From Rhodococcus sp. ABRD24 (lineage in GTDB: Bacteria; Actinomycetota; Actinomycetes; Mycobacteriales; Mycobacteriaceae), in NCBI RefSeq assembly GCF_004328705.1, contig NZ_CP035319.1, positions 3,968,001 through 4,032,000 of the forward strand: DNA of 64,000 bases, in the 5' to 3' direction. Positions 1-8,127 of this stretch are shown here, one piece after another. Below the pieces are notes generated by a model. It made no database searches. It saw nothing but the letters and a program-made list of their open reading frames with translations, and had not been told where the DNA came from. Made by a program: the position numbers and the translations under genes. The stretch's first letter is position 1, and the number at the start of each line of letters is the position of its first letter.

Positions 1-678
1 CTTCGCGGCCCGCGGACGCAGTGCGCCACTGTGCATCTCGAATGCGGCGTCCACCAGGTCCAGCTGACTCAGGTCGTGCGTCACCATCACCGTCGCGACG
101 GAACGCTCGCGGCTCAGCTCGGCGAGCAGGGCGACGATTTCGCGGCTGCGTTCCTCGTCCAGCGCCGATGTCGGCTCGTCGACCAACAGGACCGCCGGGG
201 CGTTCACGAGTGATCGGGCGATCGCGACGCGCTGGCGCTGGCCACCGGAGAGCTGGTTCGGGCGTCGATCGAGCTGGCCCTCGAGCCCGAGACTGCACAG
301 CAGTTCGCGGGCCCGCCCGCGGCTGTCGCGCACCGAACCCCCACTCAGATGCGTGATCATCTGCAATTGCTCCGTCGCGGTGAGCGACGGCAGCAGGTTC
401 GACTGCTGGAACACGAAACCGAGCTTCTCGCGGCGCATGTCGGTGCGGGCCGCGCGGTCGAGCCCTGTGACGTCGGTACCGTCGATTGTCACGCTGCCCT
501 CGTCGGGATTCGTCAGCAGTCCGGCCACCGCGAGCAGGCTCGACTTCCCGGAGCCTGACGGCCCGGTGACGGCGACCAGCTCGCCGCGGTTCACTTCCAG
601 GTCGACGTCGTCGAGCGCGCGTAGTCGGTTGTCCCCGTCGGGGTAGGTCAGTACGACGTTGCGGAGCGAGATGCTCAT
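1..678 (-). CDS. ABC transporter ATP-binding protein, MacB/LolD type (3' end beyond window)
   Basis: Nucleotide-binding subunit of an exporter-type ABC transporter; it would power the FtsX-like permease encoded just upstream. Translation of the minus strand from ATG 678 gives at least 226 residues. The Walker A GPSGSGKSS is at residues 39-47, the Q-loop at FQQSNLLPS (about 90-98), the signature LSGGQRQRVAIARSL at 143-157, Walker B AVLLVDEPTSALD at 162-174 and the H-loop VTHD at 199-202. This spacing is typical of the MacB/LolD branch, usually 220-240 residues, so only a few codons or the stop lie outside the window. It follows the permease after a 33-bp gap in the same direction, so the two form an operon. 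Substrate unknown. Confidence 0.9.
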   Translation of the reverse strand, partial: MSISLRNVVLTYPDGDNRLRALDDVDLEVNRGELVAVTGPSGSGKSSLLAVAGLLTNPDEGSVTIDGTDVTGLDRAARTDMRREKLGFVFQQSNLLPSLTATEQLQMITHLSGGSVRDSRGRARELLCSLGLEGQLDRRPNQLSGGQRQRVAIARSLVNAPAVLLVDEPTSALDEERSREIVALLAELSRERSVATVMVTHDLSQLDLVDAAFEMHSGALRPRAAK

Positions 679-711
679 GATGAGGTCCTTTCGAGTTCTG
701 TCACGCCGGGC

Positions 712-1779
712 TCAGCGCGCGTTCGCGAGCGCGGTCTGAGGGTCGATCGAGACGATCCGGGCGAGTGCCGCAGTGGCGCCGATCATGCCCATCACGATGA
801 GGGCGGCGAACGGGACGAGCGTGCCCGAGAGGGTCAGTGTGAACGGCACGGCCTGCGAGGCGATCGCGCCCAGGCCCACGGCGGCCAGGGTGCCGATGCC
901 TGCGCCGAGCGTCAGGACGATCAGCGACTGCCCGAGTGCGTCCTTGAGCAGGTACTTCGTGGAGGCGCCGACAGCCTTGAGGATGGCGAGGTCCTGACTG
1001 CGCTGGATGGTCCAGACGGTGAAGAACGCACCGACGACGAGGGCGCTGACTGTCATCAGCATGGCCTGCATCAACAGCAGGGATCCGCGCTCGGAGGTGT
1101 AGGAGCCGATCGCGTTCAGGGCGCCGCTCTCGTCGGTGATCGACGTGCCGGTGGCTCTGGCCGCGGCGCCGGAGTCGAACCCACTGGAGGTGCGCATCGC
1201 GATCACGGTGCCGTCGCTGCCGCCTGCGGCCGGCAGATGTGTCCACGCGTCGTGGTTCATCCACACGACCGGCTGGTGACTGTAGAGGGAGTCTTCGACG
1301 AGGGCGGTGACAGTGAAGGTGTCGGCGCCGATGTCGATCCGGCTCCCGACATCCCAGCCGTTGTCCCGCGCAAGCTCCTTGTCGACCGCGACGGAGCCCG
1401 CGTCGATGCGGGCGGGAGAGGCGAACGAGTGACCGTCCACACCGAACGCTGAAGCGGCGACCTCTCTGTCTCCCATGGTGATCCGCACCGGGGCGATCCC
1501 GATGACGGCCGCCTCATCGACACCATCGGTGGCGGCGAGGGCATCGCGCTGCTGCTCGGTCACGGTGGACTCCCCGAACGACAGGGACTGTCCTTCGGCC
1601 GGCTTGCCGAACGCGAAGCTGTTCGCACCGATGTGCTTGACTGCGGCGATGGATTGGTTGCCCAGTCCAGTGGTCAGCCCCGACAGCATCACGACCATCA
1701 GGGAGATCAGGAACAGAGCCGAGCTCATGAGGGTGAATCGACCCTTGGCGAAGCGGAGGTCTCGGATACTGAGGAACAT
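712..1779 (-). CDS. FtsX-like ABC transporter permease
   Basis: Membrane subunit of the ABC exporter, 355 residues. An N-terminal membrane segment (about residues 18-38) is followed by a large extracytoplasmic domain (about 40-230), then three membrane helices near 240-260, 285-310 and 320-345, the layout of MacB/FtsX permeases. The C-terminal part shows the FtsX motif region with AILKAVGAS between the second and third helices. It is the first gene of the pair with the downstream ATPase and is divergent from the histidine kinase gene, with about 120 bp between them. Such pairs next to a two-component system often export peptides, lipids or antibiotics and respond to envelope stress; that link is inference. 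Confidence 0.88.
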   Translation of the reverse strand: MFLSIRDLRFAKGRFTLMSSALFLISLMVVMLSGLTTGLGNQSIAAVKHIGANSFAFGKPAEGQSLSFGESTVTEQQRDALAATDGVDEAAVIGIAPVRITMGDREVAASAFGVDGHSFASPARIDAGSVAVDKELARDNGWDVGSRIDIGADTFTVTALVEDSLYSHQPVVWMNHDAWTHLPAAGGSDGTVIAMRTSSGFDSGAAARATGTSITDESGALNAIGSYTSERGSLLLMQAMLMTVSALVVGAFFTVWTIQRSQDLAILKAVGASTKYLLKDALGQSLIVLTLGAGIGTLAAVGLGAIASQAVPFTLTLSGTLVPFAALIVMGMIGATAALARIVSIDPQTALANAR

Positions 1780-1898
1780 GCTGTCCAGCGTCGTCGAGGT
1801 CGGTGGTGCCGGGCATCGCGCATCGGTTGAGTTCGCTGATCCATCGAAAGTTGGAGATCGGTGTTCGCCGCGGTGACCCGGCGGTACGCGGTGTTAGC

Positions 1899-3122
1899 GT
1901 GAGTGAAATGCGAACCTCCGATGTGCACCACCCTGGCGGCGTTGCGCCGGTATTGCGGACAATGCAGATCGGCGCCCATCTCCTGTTCGTGCTGCTGCTC
2001 GCGGTGGGCGTTGGACGTGTCCTGGTCGAGCGTGGGCCGCATGCGGCGTGGATCGTCGTGCTGGCGGCACTCGAGCTCGCGTGGTACGCCACGGGCGTCT
2101 GGTTCGTCCGCCGCAGCGGCGTTGCCGGTGATCAGTCGATCCAGCGCGGTCCGGGACAGATCTGGCTGGCGGTCCTGATTCTGGGGTGGCTCACGCTGGT
2201 GGCGTCGGACGCCAACTTCGCCTGGCTGGTCTTCGCATTGTTCTTTCTGTGCTTCCACCTCCTGTCGGTGCAGTTCGCGCTGGTGACGACGGCGGCGCTG
2301 ACTGCGGTGGCGATCGCGGCCAGTTTGTGGCACGGCGCCACCAATACGGTGGCATCCGTCGTCGGCCCGATCTTCGGTGCCGCGGTAGCGGCTGGGATGG
2401 CGATGGTCTATCAACAGTTGGTTCGCGAGGCGGCGCAGCGGCAACTCCTGGTCGAAGAACTCACCGAGGCCCACCGTGAGCTGCTCGGTGCGCAGGACGA
2501 ACTGGTTGCTCTGCAGCGTGAGTCCGGCGCCCTCGCTGAGCGCTCGCGCCTGGCCCGGGACATCCACGACACCCTGGCTCAGGGCTTTTCGTCGATCCTG
2601 CTGCTGGCCCGCGCGGGTCTGCGGGGAACCGAGGCCACTCCGACTCTCACCCAGATCGCCGACACCGCTCAGCAGAACCTCACCGAGGCCCGGCGGGTGG
2701 TGGACGCGCTGACTCCGTCGGATCTCGAGTCGGCACCGCTCGAGTCGGCGTTGCGCAGGCAGCTGGTTCAGCTCGAGCAGCACACCGGAACAGTCGGGGA
2801 ACTGTTCACAGATGGCGACCCCGTTCCGCTGCCGATGGATTACGACGTCGCACTGCTGCGGGTGGCGCAGAGTGCACTCGCGAACGTCCGGCTGCATTCG
2901 CACGCCGATCGGGTCCGGTTGACGCTCACGTATGCGAACGACGAGGTGCGACTGGACGTGGCCGACGACGGTATCGGGTTCAGCGAGCGCGAGGCCGGAG
3001 GGTTCGGCCTGCGAGCGATGCGGGACCGGCTGGCGCTGCTGGGTGGCACACTGGTCGTCGAATCGGCACCAGGGGACGGAACAGCTGTCGCCGCAACACT
3101 TCCCGTCGGGCGTCCGGCATGA
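1899..3122 (+). CDS. Sensor histidine kinase, NarL/LiaS-type (HisKA_3)
   Basis: Membrane-bound sensor kinase that should phosphorylate the response regulator encoded next. The N-terminal half contains about five hydrophobic segments (for example LLFVLLLAVG, WIVVLAALEL, FAWLVFALFFLCF), then a short coiled linker, the HisKA_3 dimerisation box with the phospho-acceptor His in RDIHDTLAQG near residue 222, and a C-terminal HATPase_c domain with VADDGIGF and GGFGLRAMRDR. The frame is open further upstream to 1803, but GTG 1899 (or ATG 1908) is preferred because the first hydrophobic segment follows closely. The last 4 bases overlap the regulator gene. Divergence from the ABC exporter operon suggests that operon as a target. 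Confidence 0.88.
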   Translation: MSEMRTSDVHHPGGVAPVLRTMQIGAHLLFVLLLAVGVGRVLVERGPHAAWIVVLAALELAWYATGVWFVRRSGVAGDQSIQRGPGQIWLAVLILGWLTLVASDANFAWLVFALFFLCFHLLSVQFALVTTAALTAVAIAASLWHGATNTVASVVGPIFGAAVAAGMAMVYQQLVREAAQRQLLVEELTEAHRELLGAQDELVALQRESGALAERSRLARDIHDTLAQGFSSILLLARAGLRGTEATPTLTQIADTAQQNLTEARRVVDALTPSDLESAPLESALRRQLVQLEQHTGTVGELFTDGDPVPLPMDYDVALLRVAQSALANVRLHSHADRVRLTLTYANDEVRLDVADDGIGFSEREAGGFGLRAMRDRLALLGGTLVVESAPGDGTAVAATLPVGRPA

Positions 3123-3748
3123 GCGGTGAGGTCCGGGTGCTGCTCGTCGACGATCATCCGGTGGTCCGGGCCGGTCTTCGGGCACTCCTGGCGTCGCACG
3201 ACGGCGTGGAGGTGGTCGCGGAGGCATCCTCGGGCGAGGAGGCCGTGACACTCGCTGCGATCGCGAAACCCGATGTGGTGCTGATGGATCTGCGCCTCGG
3301 CGCGGGAATGGATGGTGCCCAGGCGACGGCCGGCATCGTCGCCGCCGAGAATCCGCCCCGGGTGGTGGTGCTGACTACGTACGATACCGACGCCGACATC
3401 CTGCGGGCCGTCGAGGCAGGCGCCGCGGGGTATCTGCTCAAGGACACTGATCCACAGGTGCTGATCGAGTCGGTGTTCGCCGCCGCACGCGGTGAGACCG
3501 TCCTGGATCCGGATGTGGCACAGCGGCTCTACCGCAGAATGCAGCAGCCGCGCGCCGAGCTCAGCGCCCGTGAGGTCGAGGTGATCGCGCTGGTCGCCCG
3601 GGGGTTGTCCAATCGGGCCATCGCCAAGCAGTTGTTCGTCAGTGAGGCGACGGTGAAATCGCACCTGGTGCACGCGTTCACCAAGCTTGCGGTGGACAGC
3701 CGAACCGCGGCGGTGGCCGCGGCGCGCGAACGGGGTCTGATCAGCTGA
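3119..3748 (+). CDS. Response regulator, NarL/FixJ family with LuxR-type HTH
   Basis: Cytoplasmic transcription factor of 209 residues. The receiver domain (about 1-120) shows the acidic pair VDDHP near residue 11, the phospho-acceptor Asp57 in VLMDLRLG, a conserved Thr in VLTTYDTD and Lys in LLKDTDP. The C-terminal LuxR-type domain has LSAREVEVIALVARGLSNRA followed by EATVKSHL, the DNA-recognition helix. It overlaps the kinase gene by 4 bp (ATGA), which implies translational coupling. The nearest candidate target is the divergent ABC exporter promoter between 1780 and 1898. Confidence 0.92.
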   Translation: MSGEVRVLLVDDHPVVRAGLRALLASHDGVEVVAEASSGEEAVTLAAIAKPDVVLMDLRLGAGMDGAQATAGIVAAENPPRVVVLTTYDTDADILRAVEAGAAGYLLKDTDPQVLIESVFAAARGETVLDPDVAQRLYRRMQQPRAELSAREVEVIALVARGLSNRAIAKQLFVSEATVKSHLVHAFTKLAVDSRTAAVAAARERGLIS

Positions 3749-3770
3749 TCCGTCCGGTACCGTCGGCGAT

Positions 3771-4280
3771 ATGCCGAAGCGGTTCGAGTTCTCGGCCGAG
3801 TTCGACCATCCCGTCGAGCGGGTGCACGCCGTCCTGATCGACGAGGACTACTGGCGCTCGCGCATCGTCGAGGGGTCGCGGGGAACGGTGCGGGTGGAGT
3901 CGGTAGCGGACGACGACGGACTACCGCTCGTGACGGTGACGATGACCGAAACAGTCGATCCGGACAGGCTTCCGGCGGTGGTCGCCCGGACAGTGCGCGG
4001 CGATCTGCGGATGGAGAGGATCGACACGTGGCGCACGGTCCGCGACGGAAGCGCATCGGGTCGGCTTTCCGGTAGCTCCACCGGGATCCCCGTCACGATC
4101 GACGGGGAGTACCGGTTGCGGCCCGGCGGTAGCGGGTCCGTGCTCGACATTCGTGGAACGGTCCGGGTTCGCATCCCGTTGCTGGGAAGCCAAATCGAGC
4201 TGATGGTGCGGAAGATGGTCGAACAGATGGTGGCGCGGGATCGTGATGAGGCCCAGCGCAGGCTCGATCGCGCGGTGTGA
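3771..4280 (+). CDS. DUF2505 family protein (START-like fold predicted)
   Basis: 169-residue soluble protein whose opening FEFSAEFDHPVERVHAVLIDEDYW and overall layout match DUF2505, an actinobacterial family related to SRPBCC/START lipid-binding folds. It has no signal peptide or membrane segment. It starts 22 bp after the response regulator stop and could share its transcript. The family function is not established; binding of a hydrophobic ligand is the fold-based guess. Confidence 0.8.
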   Translation: MPKRFEFSAEFDHPVERVHAVLIDEDYWRSRIVEGSRGTVRVESVADDDGLPLVTVTMTETVDPDRLPAVVARTVRGDLRMERIDTWRTVRDGSASGRLSGSSTGIPVTIDGEYRLRPGGSGSVLDIRGTVRVRIPLLGSQIELMVRKMVEQMVARDRDEAQRRLDRAV

Positions 4281-4352
4281 GCGTTCCGGGATCGCGCCCT
4301 GGGGGGCCGGGTTCTGGAATGCTCAGGGGATGCCGACGGCGATCGGCGGTAC

Positions 4353-4358
4353 TACCGT
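4353..4358 (+). promoter_or_regulatory. Possible -10 box of a leaderless arcA transcript
   Basis: TACCGT ends 6 nt before ATG 4365, which places the expected transcription start on the A of the start codon. No Shine-Dalgarno-like run precedes this ATG. Leaderless mRNAs are common in Mycobacteriales, so this is a reasonable but unproven call. Confidence 0.4.
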
Positions 4359-4364
4359 TTACGC

Positions 4365-5594
4365 ATGAGCGCGCGGGAGCCGGCGAGGCTGGGTGTGGAC
4401 ACCGAGGTGGGGACCCTGCGAACGGTGCTGTTGCATCGACCGGGTGACGAACTACGGCGACTCACCCCGCGCAACAACGACCAGTTGCTCTTCGACGGCC
4501 TGCCCTGGGTCGATCGTGCCCAGGACGAGCACGACGCATTCGCCGATGTGCTGCGCGGGTACGGCGTCGAGGTGCTGCTGCTGGCGGACCTCCTCGCCGA
4601 GACTTTGACTGCCAGCGGCGCGGCGCGCATGCAGGGGATAGCGGCGGCGGTCGATCCGCGGAGGCTGGGCCACACGCTCGCACAGGACCTGTCGGCGTAT
4701 CTGCGGGGTATCCCGGCCACCGAGCTGGCCATGATCCTCACCGCGGGGATGACGTTCGACGAGTTGCCGATCGGCACCGGCGCGTCGGCTCCGTCGCTGG
4801 TCCGGCTGATGCATCACGGGGGAGACTTCGTCATAGACCCGCTGCCGAACCTGCTGTTCACCCGGGACTCGTCGTTCTGGGTGGGCGGGCGTGTGGCGAT
4901 CACGTCGCTCGCTCTCCCCGCGCGGGTTCGTGAGGCCTCGCTCATGGACCTGATCTACGCGCACCATCCGCGGTTCCGGGGTGTACGCCGGGCCTACGAA
5001 TCCCACACGGCTCCGGTGGAGGGCGGCGATGTGCTGTTGCTCGCGCCCGGGGTCATCGCCGTCGGGGTGGGGGAGCGAACGACGCCGGCCGGTGCGGAAG
5101 CGCTGGCGCGCAGCGTGTTCGAGGACGGTTTGGCGCACACCGTGCTGGCCGTTCCGATCGAGCAGCGGCGCGCGTCGATGCATCTGGACACCGTGTGCAC
5201 GATGGTCGACTCGGATGCGGTGGTGATGTACGCGGCCGTGCGGGACAGCCTGTCGGCGTTCACGATTCGACGCGAGGAGACGGGGGTGGGCATCGGTGGC
5301 CCGGCGCCGTTCCTCGAAGCGGCCGCGGCGGCGATGGGAATAGGGAAGCTGCGGGTGATCGACACCGGCCTCGACGACCACATCACCGCCGAGCGTGAAC
5401 AGTGGGACGATGGCAACAACACCCTGGCCCTCGCGCCCGGTGTTGTCGTCGCGTACGAGCGCAACGTCGAGACGAACGCCCGCATGGAGGCGTCGGGGAT
5501 CGAAGTTCTGCGGATCTCCGGTTCGGAACTCGGGTCAGGCCGGGGCGGACCGCGCTGCATGTCGTGCCCGCTCGCGCGCGATCCGCTGGCCTGA
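4365..5594 (+). CDS. arcA: Arginine deiminase
   Basis: Hydrolyses L-arginine to L-citrulline and ammonia in the cytoplasm. The 409-residue product has the family landmarks in order: N-terminal [18 protein letters not shown], the [10 protein letters not shown] block, [23 protein letters not shown] with the catalytic His and Asp, and the C-terminal nucleophile Cys398 in [11 protein letters not shown]. Length equals that of typical bacterial enzymes (about 400-410). The ornithine carbamoyltransferase and carbamate kinase genes of a full ADI pathway are not adjacent, so ATP generation by that route is not supported here. It occupies the position of Rv1001 (arcA) in the M. tuberculosis order. Confidence 0.95.
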   Translation: MSAREPARLGVDTEVGTLRTVLLHRPGDELRRLTPRNNDQLLFDGLPWVDRAQDEHDAFADVLRGYGVEVLLLADLLAETLTASGAARMQGIAAAVDPRRLGHTLAQDLSAYLRGIPATELAMILTAGMTFDELPIGTGASAPSLVRLMHHGGDFVIDPLPNLLFTRDSSFWVGGRVAITSLALPARVREASLMDLIYAHHPRFRGVRRAYESHTAPVEGGDVLLLAPGVIAVGVGERTTPAGAEALARSVFEDGLAHTVLAVPIEQRRASMHLDTVCTMVDSDAVVMYAAVRDSLSAFTIRREETGVGIGGPAPFLEAAAAAMGIGKLRVIDTGLDDHITAEREQWDDGNNTLALAPGVVVAYERNVETNARMEASGIEVLRISGSELGSGRGGPRCMSCPLARDPLA

Positions 5595-5615
5595 ACCGTT
5601 TCCTCCGGGAAGGAA

Positions 5616-5963
5616 CTAGAGGATCTCGCGCACCTTCTCGAACGGGCGCGCGAGCACGGTGCCCTTGTCTGTCACCACGATCGGGCGCTCGATCAGAATC
5701 GGGTTGTCGACCATCGCGTCGAGCAGTTCGTCTTCCGAGGCCGACGCGAGACCGAGCTCCTTGTAGATTGCCTCCTTCGTGCGGATGGCCTCGCTCGGGC
5801 GCAGGCCCGCATCGTCGAGCAGCTTGCGCAGGCCGTCCCGGGACGGCGGCGTCTCGAGGTACTTGACGACGGTGGGTTCGAGGCCTGCCTCCTCGATGAG
5901 CTTCAACGTGTTCCGCGACGTGCTGCAGCGGGGATTGTGATAAATCGTTGCGGTCTTCGCCAT
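5616..5963 (-). CDS. ArsC/Spx-family arsenate reductase-like protein
   Basis: 115-residue thioredoxin-fold protein. The N-terminus YHNPRCSTSRNTL carries the catalytic Cys13 in the context of glutaredoxin-linked arsenate reductases; TKEAIYKELGL and NPILIERPIVV (substrate loop) match ArsC/YffB. ATG 5963 is chosen; ATG 5972 three codons upstream is the alternative. No arsR, acr3 or other ars gene is nearby, so a role in arsenic resistance is not supported by context, and YffB-like members have uncertain function. It converges on arcA with 21 bp between the stops and is divergent from the GntR gene. Confidence 0.85.
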   Translation of the reverse strand: MAKTATIYHNPRCSTSRNTLKLIEEAGLEPTVVKYLETPPSRDGLRKLLDDAGLRPSEAIRTKEAIYKELGLASASEDELLDAMVDNPILIERPIVVTDKGTVLARPFEKVREIL

Positions 5964-6081
5964 GCCTGCCATTCTGCATGGTGACGGCGACAGAGAACGC
6001 AACGGTGGACTCGATTTCGATCGCGGACGCCGTCGCCGCGCTACGGTGAATCGACGAGACCCGGACGACGAAAGGCCCGCC

Positions 6082-6441
6082 GTGGACATCGTGATCGATC
6101 CCGATTCGGAGATGCCGCCGTTCGAGCAGCTCCGGGTGCGGATCCTCGAGATGGTCCAGCGGGAGGAGCTGGTGGCCGGCACCAAGATTCCGACAGTCCG
6201 CGCGCTCGCCGCGGATCTGGGTGTCGCGCCCAACACGGTCGCCCGCACGTATCGGGAACTCGAGCAGCTCGGCGTGATCGAGACCCGTGGCCGACTGGGA
6301 TCGTTCGTGGCGGAATCCGGTGATCCGACGCGGACGAAGGGGCAGCGTGCGGCAACCGACTACGTCGCCGCCGTCCGCCGCCTGGGGATCTCGAACGAGG
6401 ACGCGGTCGCATTCGTGACAGCCGCCCTGCGCGGCGCCTGA
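6082..6441 (+). CDS. GntR-family transcriptional regulator, YtrA-like
   Basis: 119-residue DNA-binding protein. The N-terminal winged helix contains PFEQLRVRILEMVQREEL, IPTVRALAADLGVAPNTVAR (recognition helix) and the wing GVIETRGRLGSFV. The short C-terminal tail of about 40 residues, without a large effector domain, marks the YtrA subfamily, which usually controls transporter operons. The start is GTG 6082, preceded by GACGAAAGG at a suitable distance; the frame is open upstream but lacks such a site. The BCCT transporter gene begins 116 bp downstream in the same direction and is a candidate target. Confidence 0.85.
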   Translation: MDIVIDPDSEMPPFEQLRVRILEMVQREELVAGTKIPTVRALAADLGVAPNTVARTYRELEQLGVIETRGRLGSFVAESGDPTRTKGQRAATDYVAAVRRLGISNEDAVAFVTAALRGA

Positions 6442-6557
6442 CATCCACGACCTCGGCTGATTTCTGTAGTCGAATCTGTCGGGATCGCAATTTGCCGGTA
6501 CTTCGCCGAGTCGCCCGGCGCTTGCTTTTGCGGGTCGAGGTGAGCACCGTGTGAAGG

Positions 6558-8114
6558 ATGTCAGGCGCGCGTGAGCTGTCCGGGACCGATCGTGTGGTGT
6601 TCACCGTGGCCGCATCCGCCGTCGCGGCCATTGTCGTCTGGGGGCTCGCCGCGCCGGAGAACCTCGAATCCGTCACCGGTGCTGTGCTCGACTGGCTGGT
6701 CACCAACATGGGCTGGCTGTTCGTGATCGCCGCCTCCGGCTTCGTGATCTTCGCACTGTGGCTCGCGGCGAGCCGGTACGGACAGATCCCGCTCGGAAGG
6801 GACGGGGAGAAGCCCGCCTTCACCACCGTCAGCTGGATCGCGATGATGTTCAGCGCAGGGATGGGCATCGGGTTGATGTTCTTCGGTGTCGCCGAACCGG
6901 TGGCCCACTACGTCATCCCGCCGCCCGGAACCGACGGCGGCGTCGGGACGGCGATGGCGACCACGATGTTCCATTGGAGCCTGCATCCGTGGTCGATCTA
7001 TGCGGTGATGGGGATGGCGATCGCGTACGGCACCTACCGGCGCGGACGGCCCCAATTGATCAGCGCCGCATTCTTCCCGCTGCTCGGCCGCCGCAGCGAG
7101 GGACCGATCGGACGAGCCATCGACATCCTCGCGATATTCGCGACCATGTTCGGTACCGCGGCGTCCCTCGGGCTCGGTGCCCTGCAGATCGGGTCCGGCA
7201 TCGAGGTGATCGGCTGGATGGGTGAGGTAGGGACCTTCCTGCTCGTCGCCGTCGTCGCCGTCCTCACACTGGCCTTCGTCGCCTCCGCGGTATCGGGTGT
7301 CGCCAAGGGAATCCAGTGGCTCTCGAACATCAACATGGTTCTCGCGCTGGCTCTGGCGGTGTTCGTGTTCGTGCTCGGGCCGACGGTGCTGATCCTCAAC
7401 CTGATCCCGACCACGATCGGCAAATACGTCGCAGACGTGGCAGCGATGTCGGCGCGCACCGCGGCGTCGAGTAATCCCGCGACAGCCGACTGGCTGTCGT
7501 CGTGGACGATCTTCTACTGGGCCTGGTGGATCTCCTGGACCCCGTTCGTCGGGATGTTCCTTGCCCGGATCAGCCGTGGACGCACCATCCGGCAGTTCGT
7601 CGTCGGCGTGATCCTCGTTCCCAGTCTGGTGAGCTTGGTGTGGTTCTCGGTGTTCGGCGGCGCGGGGATCGCCCAGCAGCGTGAGGGCGCCGATCTGGCC
7701 GGCCGCGATACCACCGAATCGCAGCTGTTCGGCATGCTCGAACACCTGCCGCTGTTCGGGGTCTCCACGGTGCTGGTGATGCTGCTGGTCGCGATCTTCT
7801 TCGTCTCCGGTGCGGACGCGGCCTCGATGGTGATGGGCACACTGTCGCAGCGTGGGGCCCTGGCGCCGTCGCGATGGGTGGTCGTCTTCTGGGGTCTGCT
7901 CACCGGCGCCGTGGCGGCGCTGATCCTGTGGACCGGTGGCGCCGATGCGCTCACCGGACTGCAGACGATGACGATCATCGCTGCCGCGCCGTTCGTCGTC
8001 GTCATGATCGGTCTGTGCCTGTCGCTGTACCGGGATCTCTCGCGTGACCCGATGATCCTGGCGGATCGCAAGGAACGCCGCCTGTCAGTTCGTGGGCGAC
8101 GCCGATGGACGTGA
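6558..8114 (+). CDS. BCCT-family betaine/choline/carnitine transporter
   Basis: Sodium- or proton-coupled uptake of a quaternary-ammonium compatible solute across the inner membrane. The 518 residues hold about 12 transmembrane helices. The glycine-rich stretch MFSAGMGIGLMFFGVAEP and the family signature FYWAWWISWTPFVGMFLARI (about residues 318-337, with the Trp residues of the substrate site) are diagnostic. The C-terminal tail is short, without the long osmosensing extension of BetP. ATG 6558 begins MSGARELSGTDRV, about 25 residues before the first helix. It lies between the GntR gene and the convergent pmt gene (13 bp from its stop). Confidence 0.93.
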   Translation: MSGARELSGTDRVVFTVAASAVAAIVVWGLAAPENLESVTGAVLDWLVTNMGWLFVIAASGFVIFALWLAASRYGQIPLGRDGEKPAFTTVSWIAMMFSAGMGIGLMFFGVAEPVAHYVIPPPGTDGGVGTAMATTMFHWSLHPWSIYAVMGMAIAYGTYRRGRPQLISAAFFPLLGRRSEGPIGRAIDILAIFATMFGTAASLGLGALQIGSGIEVIGWMGEVGTFLLVAVVAVLTLAFVASAVSGVAKGIQWLSNINMVLALALAVFVFVLGPTVLILNLIPTTIGKYVADVAAMSARTAASSNPATADWLSSWTIFYWAWWISWTPFVGMFLARISRGRTIRQFVVGVILVPSLVSLVWFSVFGGAGIAQQREGADLAGRDTTESQLFGMLEHLPLFGVSTVLVMLLVAIFFVSGADAASMVMGTLSQRGALAPSRWVVVFWGLLTGAVAALILWTGGADALTGLQTMTIIAAAPFVVVMIGLCLSLYRDLSRDPMILADRKERRLSVRGRRRWT

Positions 8115-8127
8115 CAGTCAGCCCACG

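Noticed and set aside
1725..3251. 508-codon open frame on the minus strand
   Set aside because: Antisense to the kinase gene; composition is Arg/Pro/His-rich as expected for a shadow of high-GC coding sequence, and no domain is visible.
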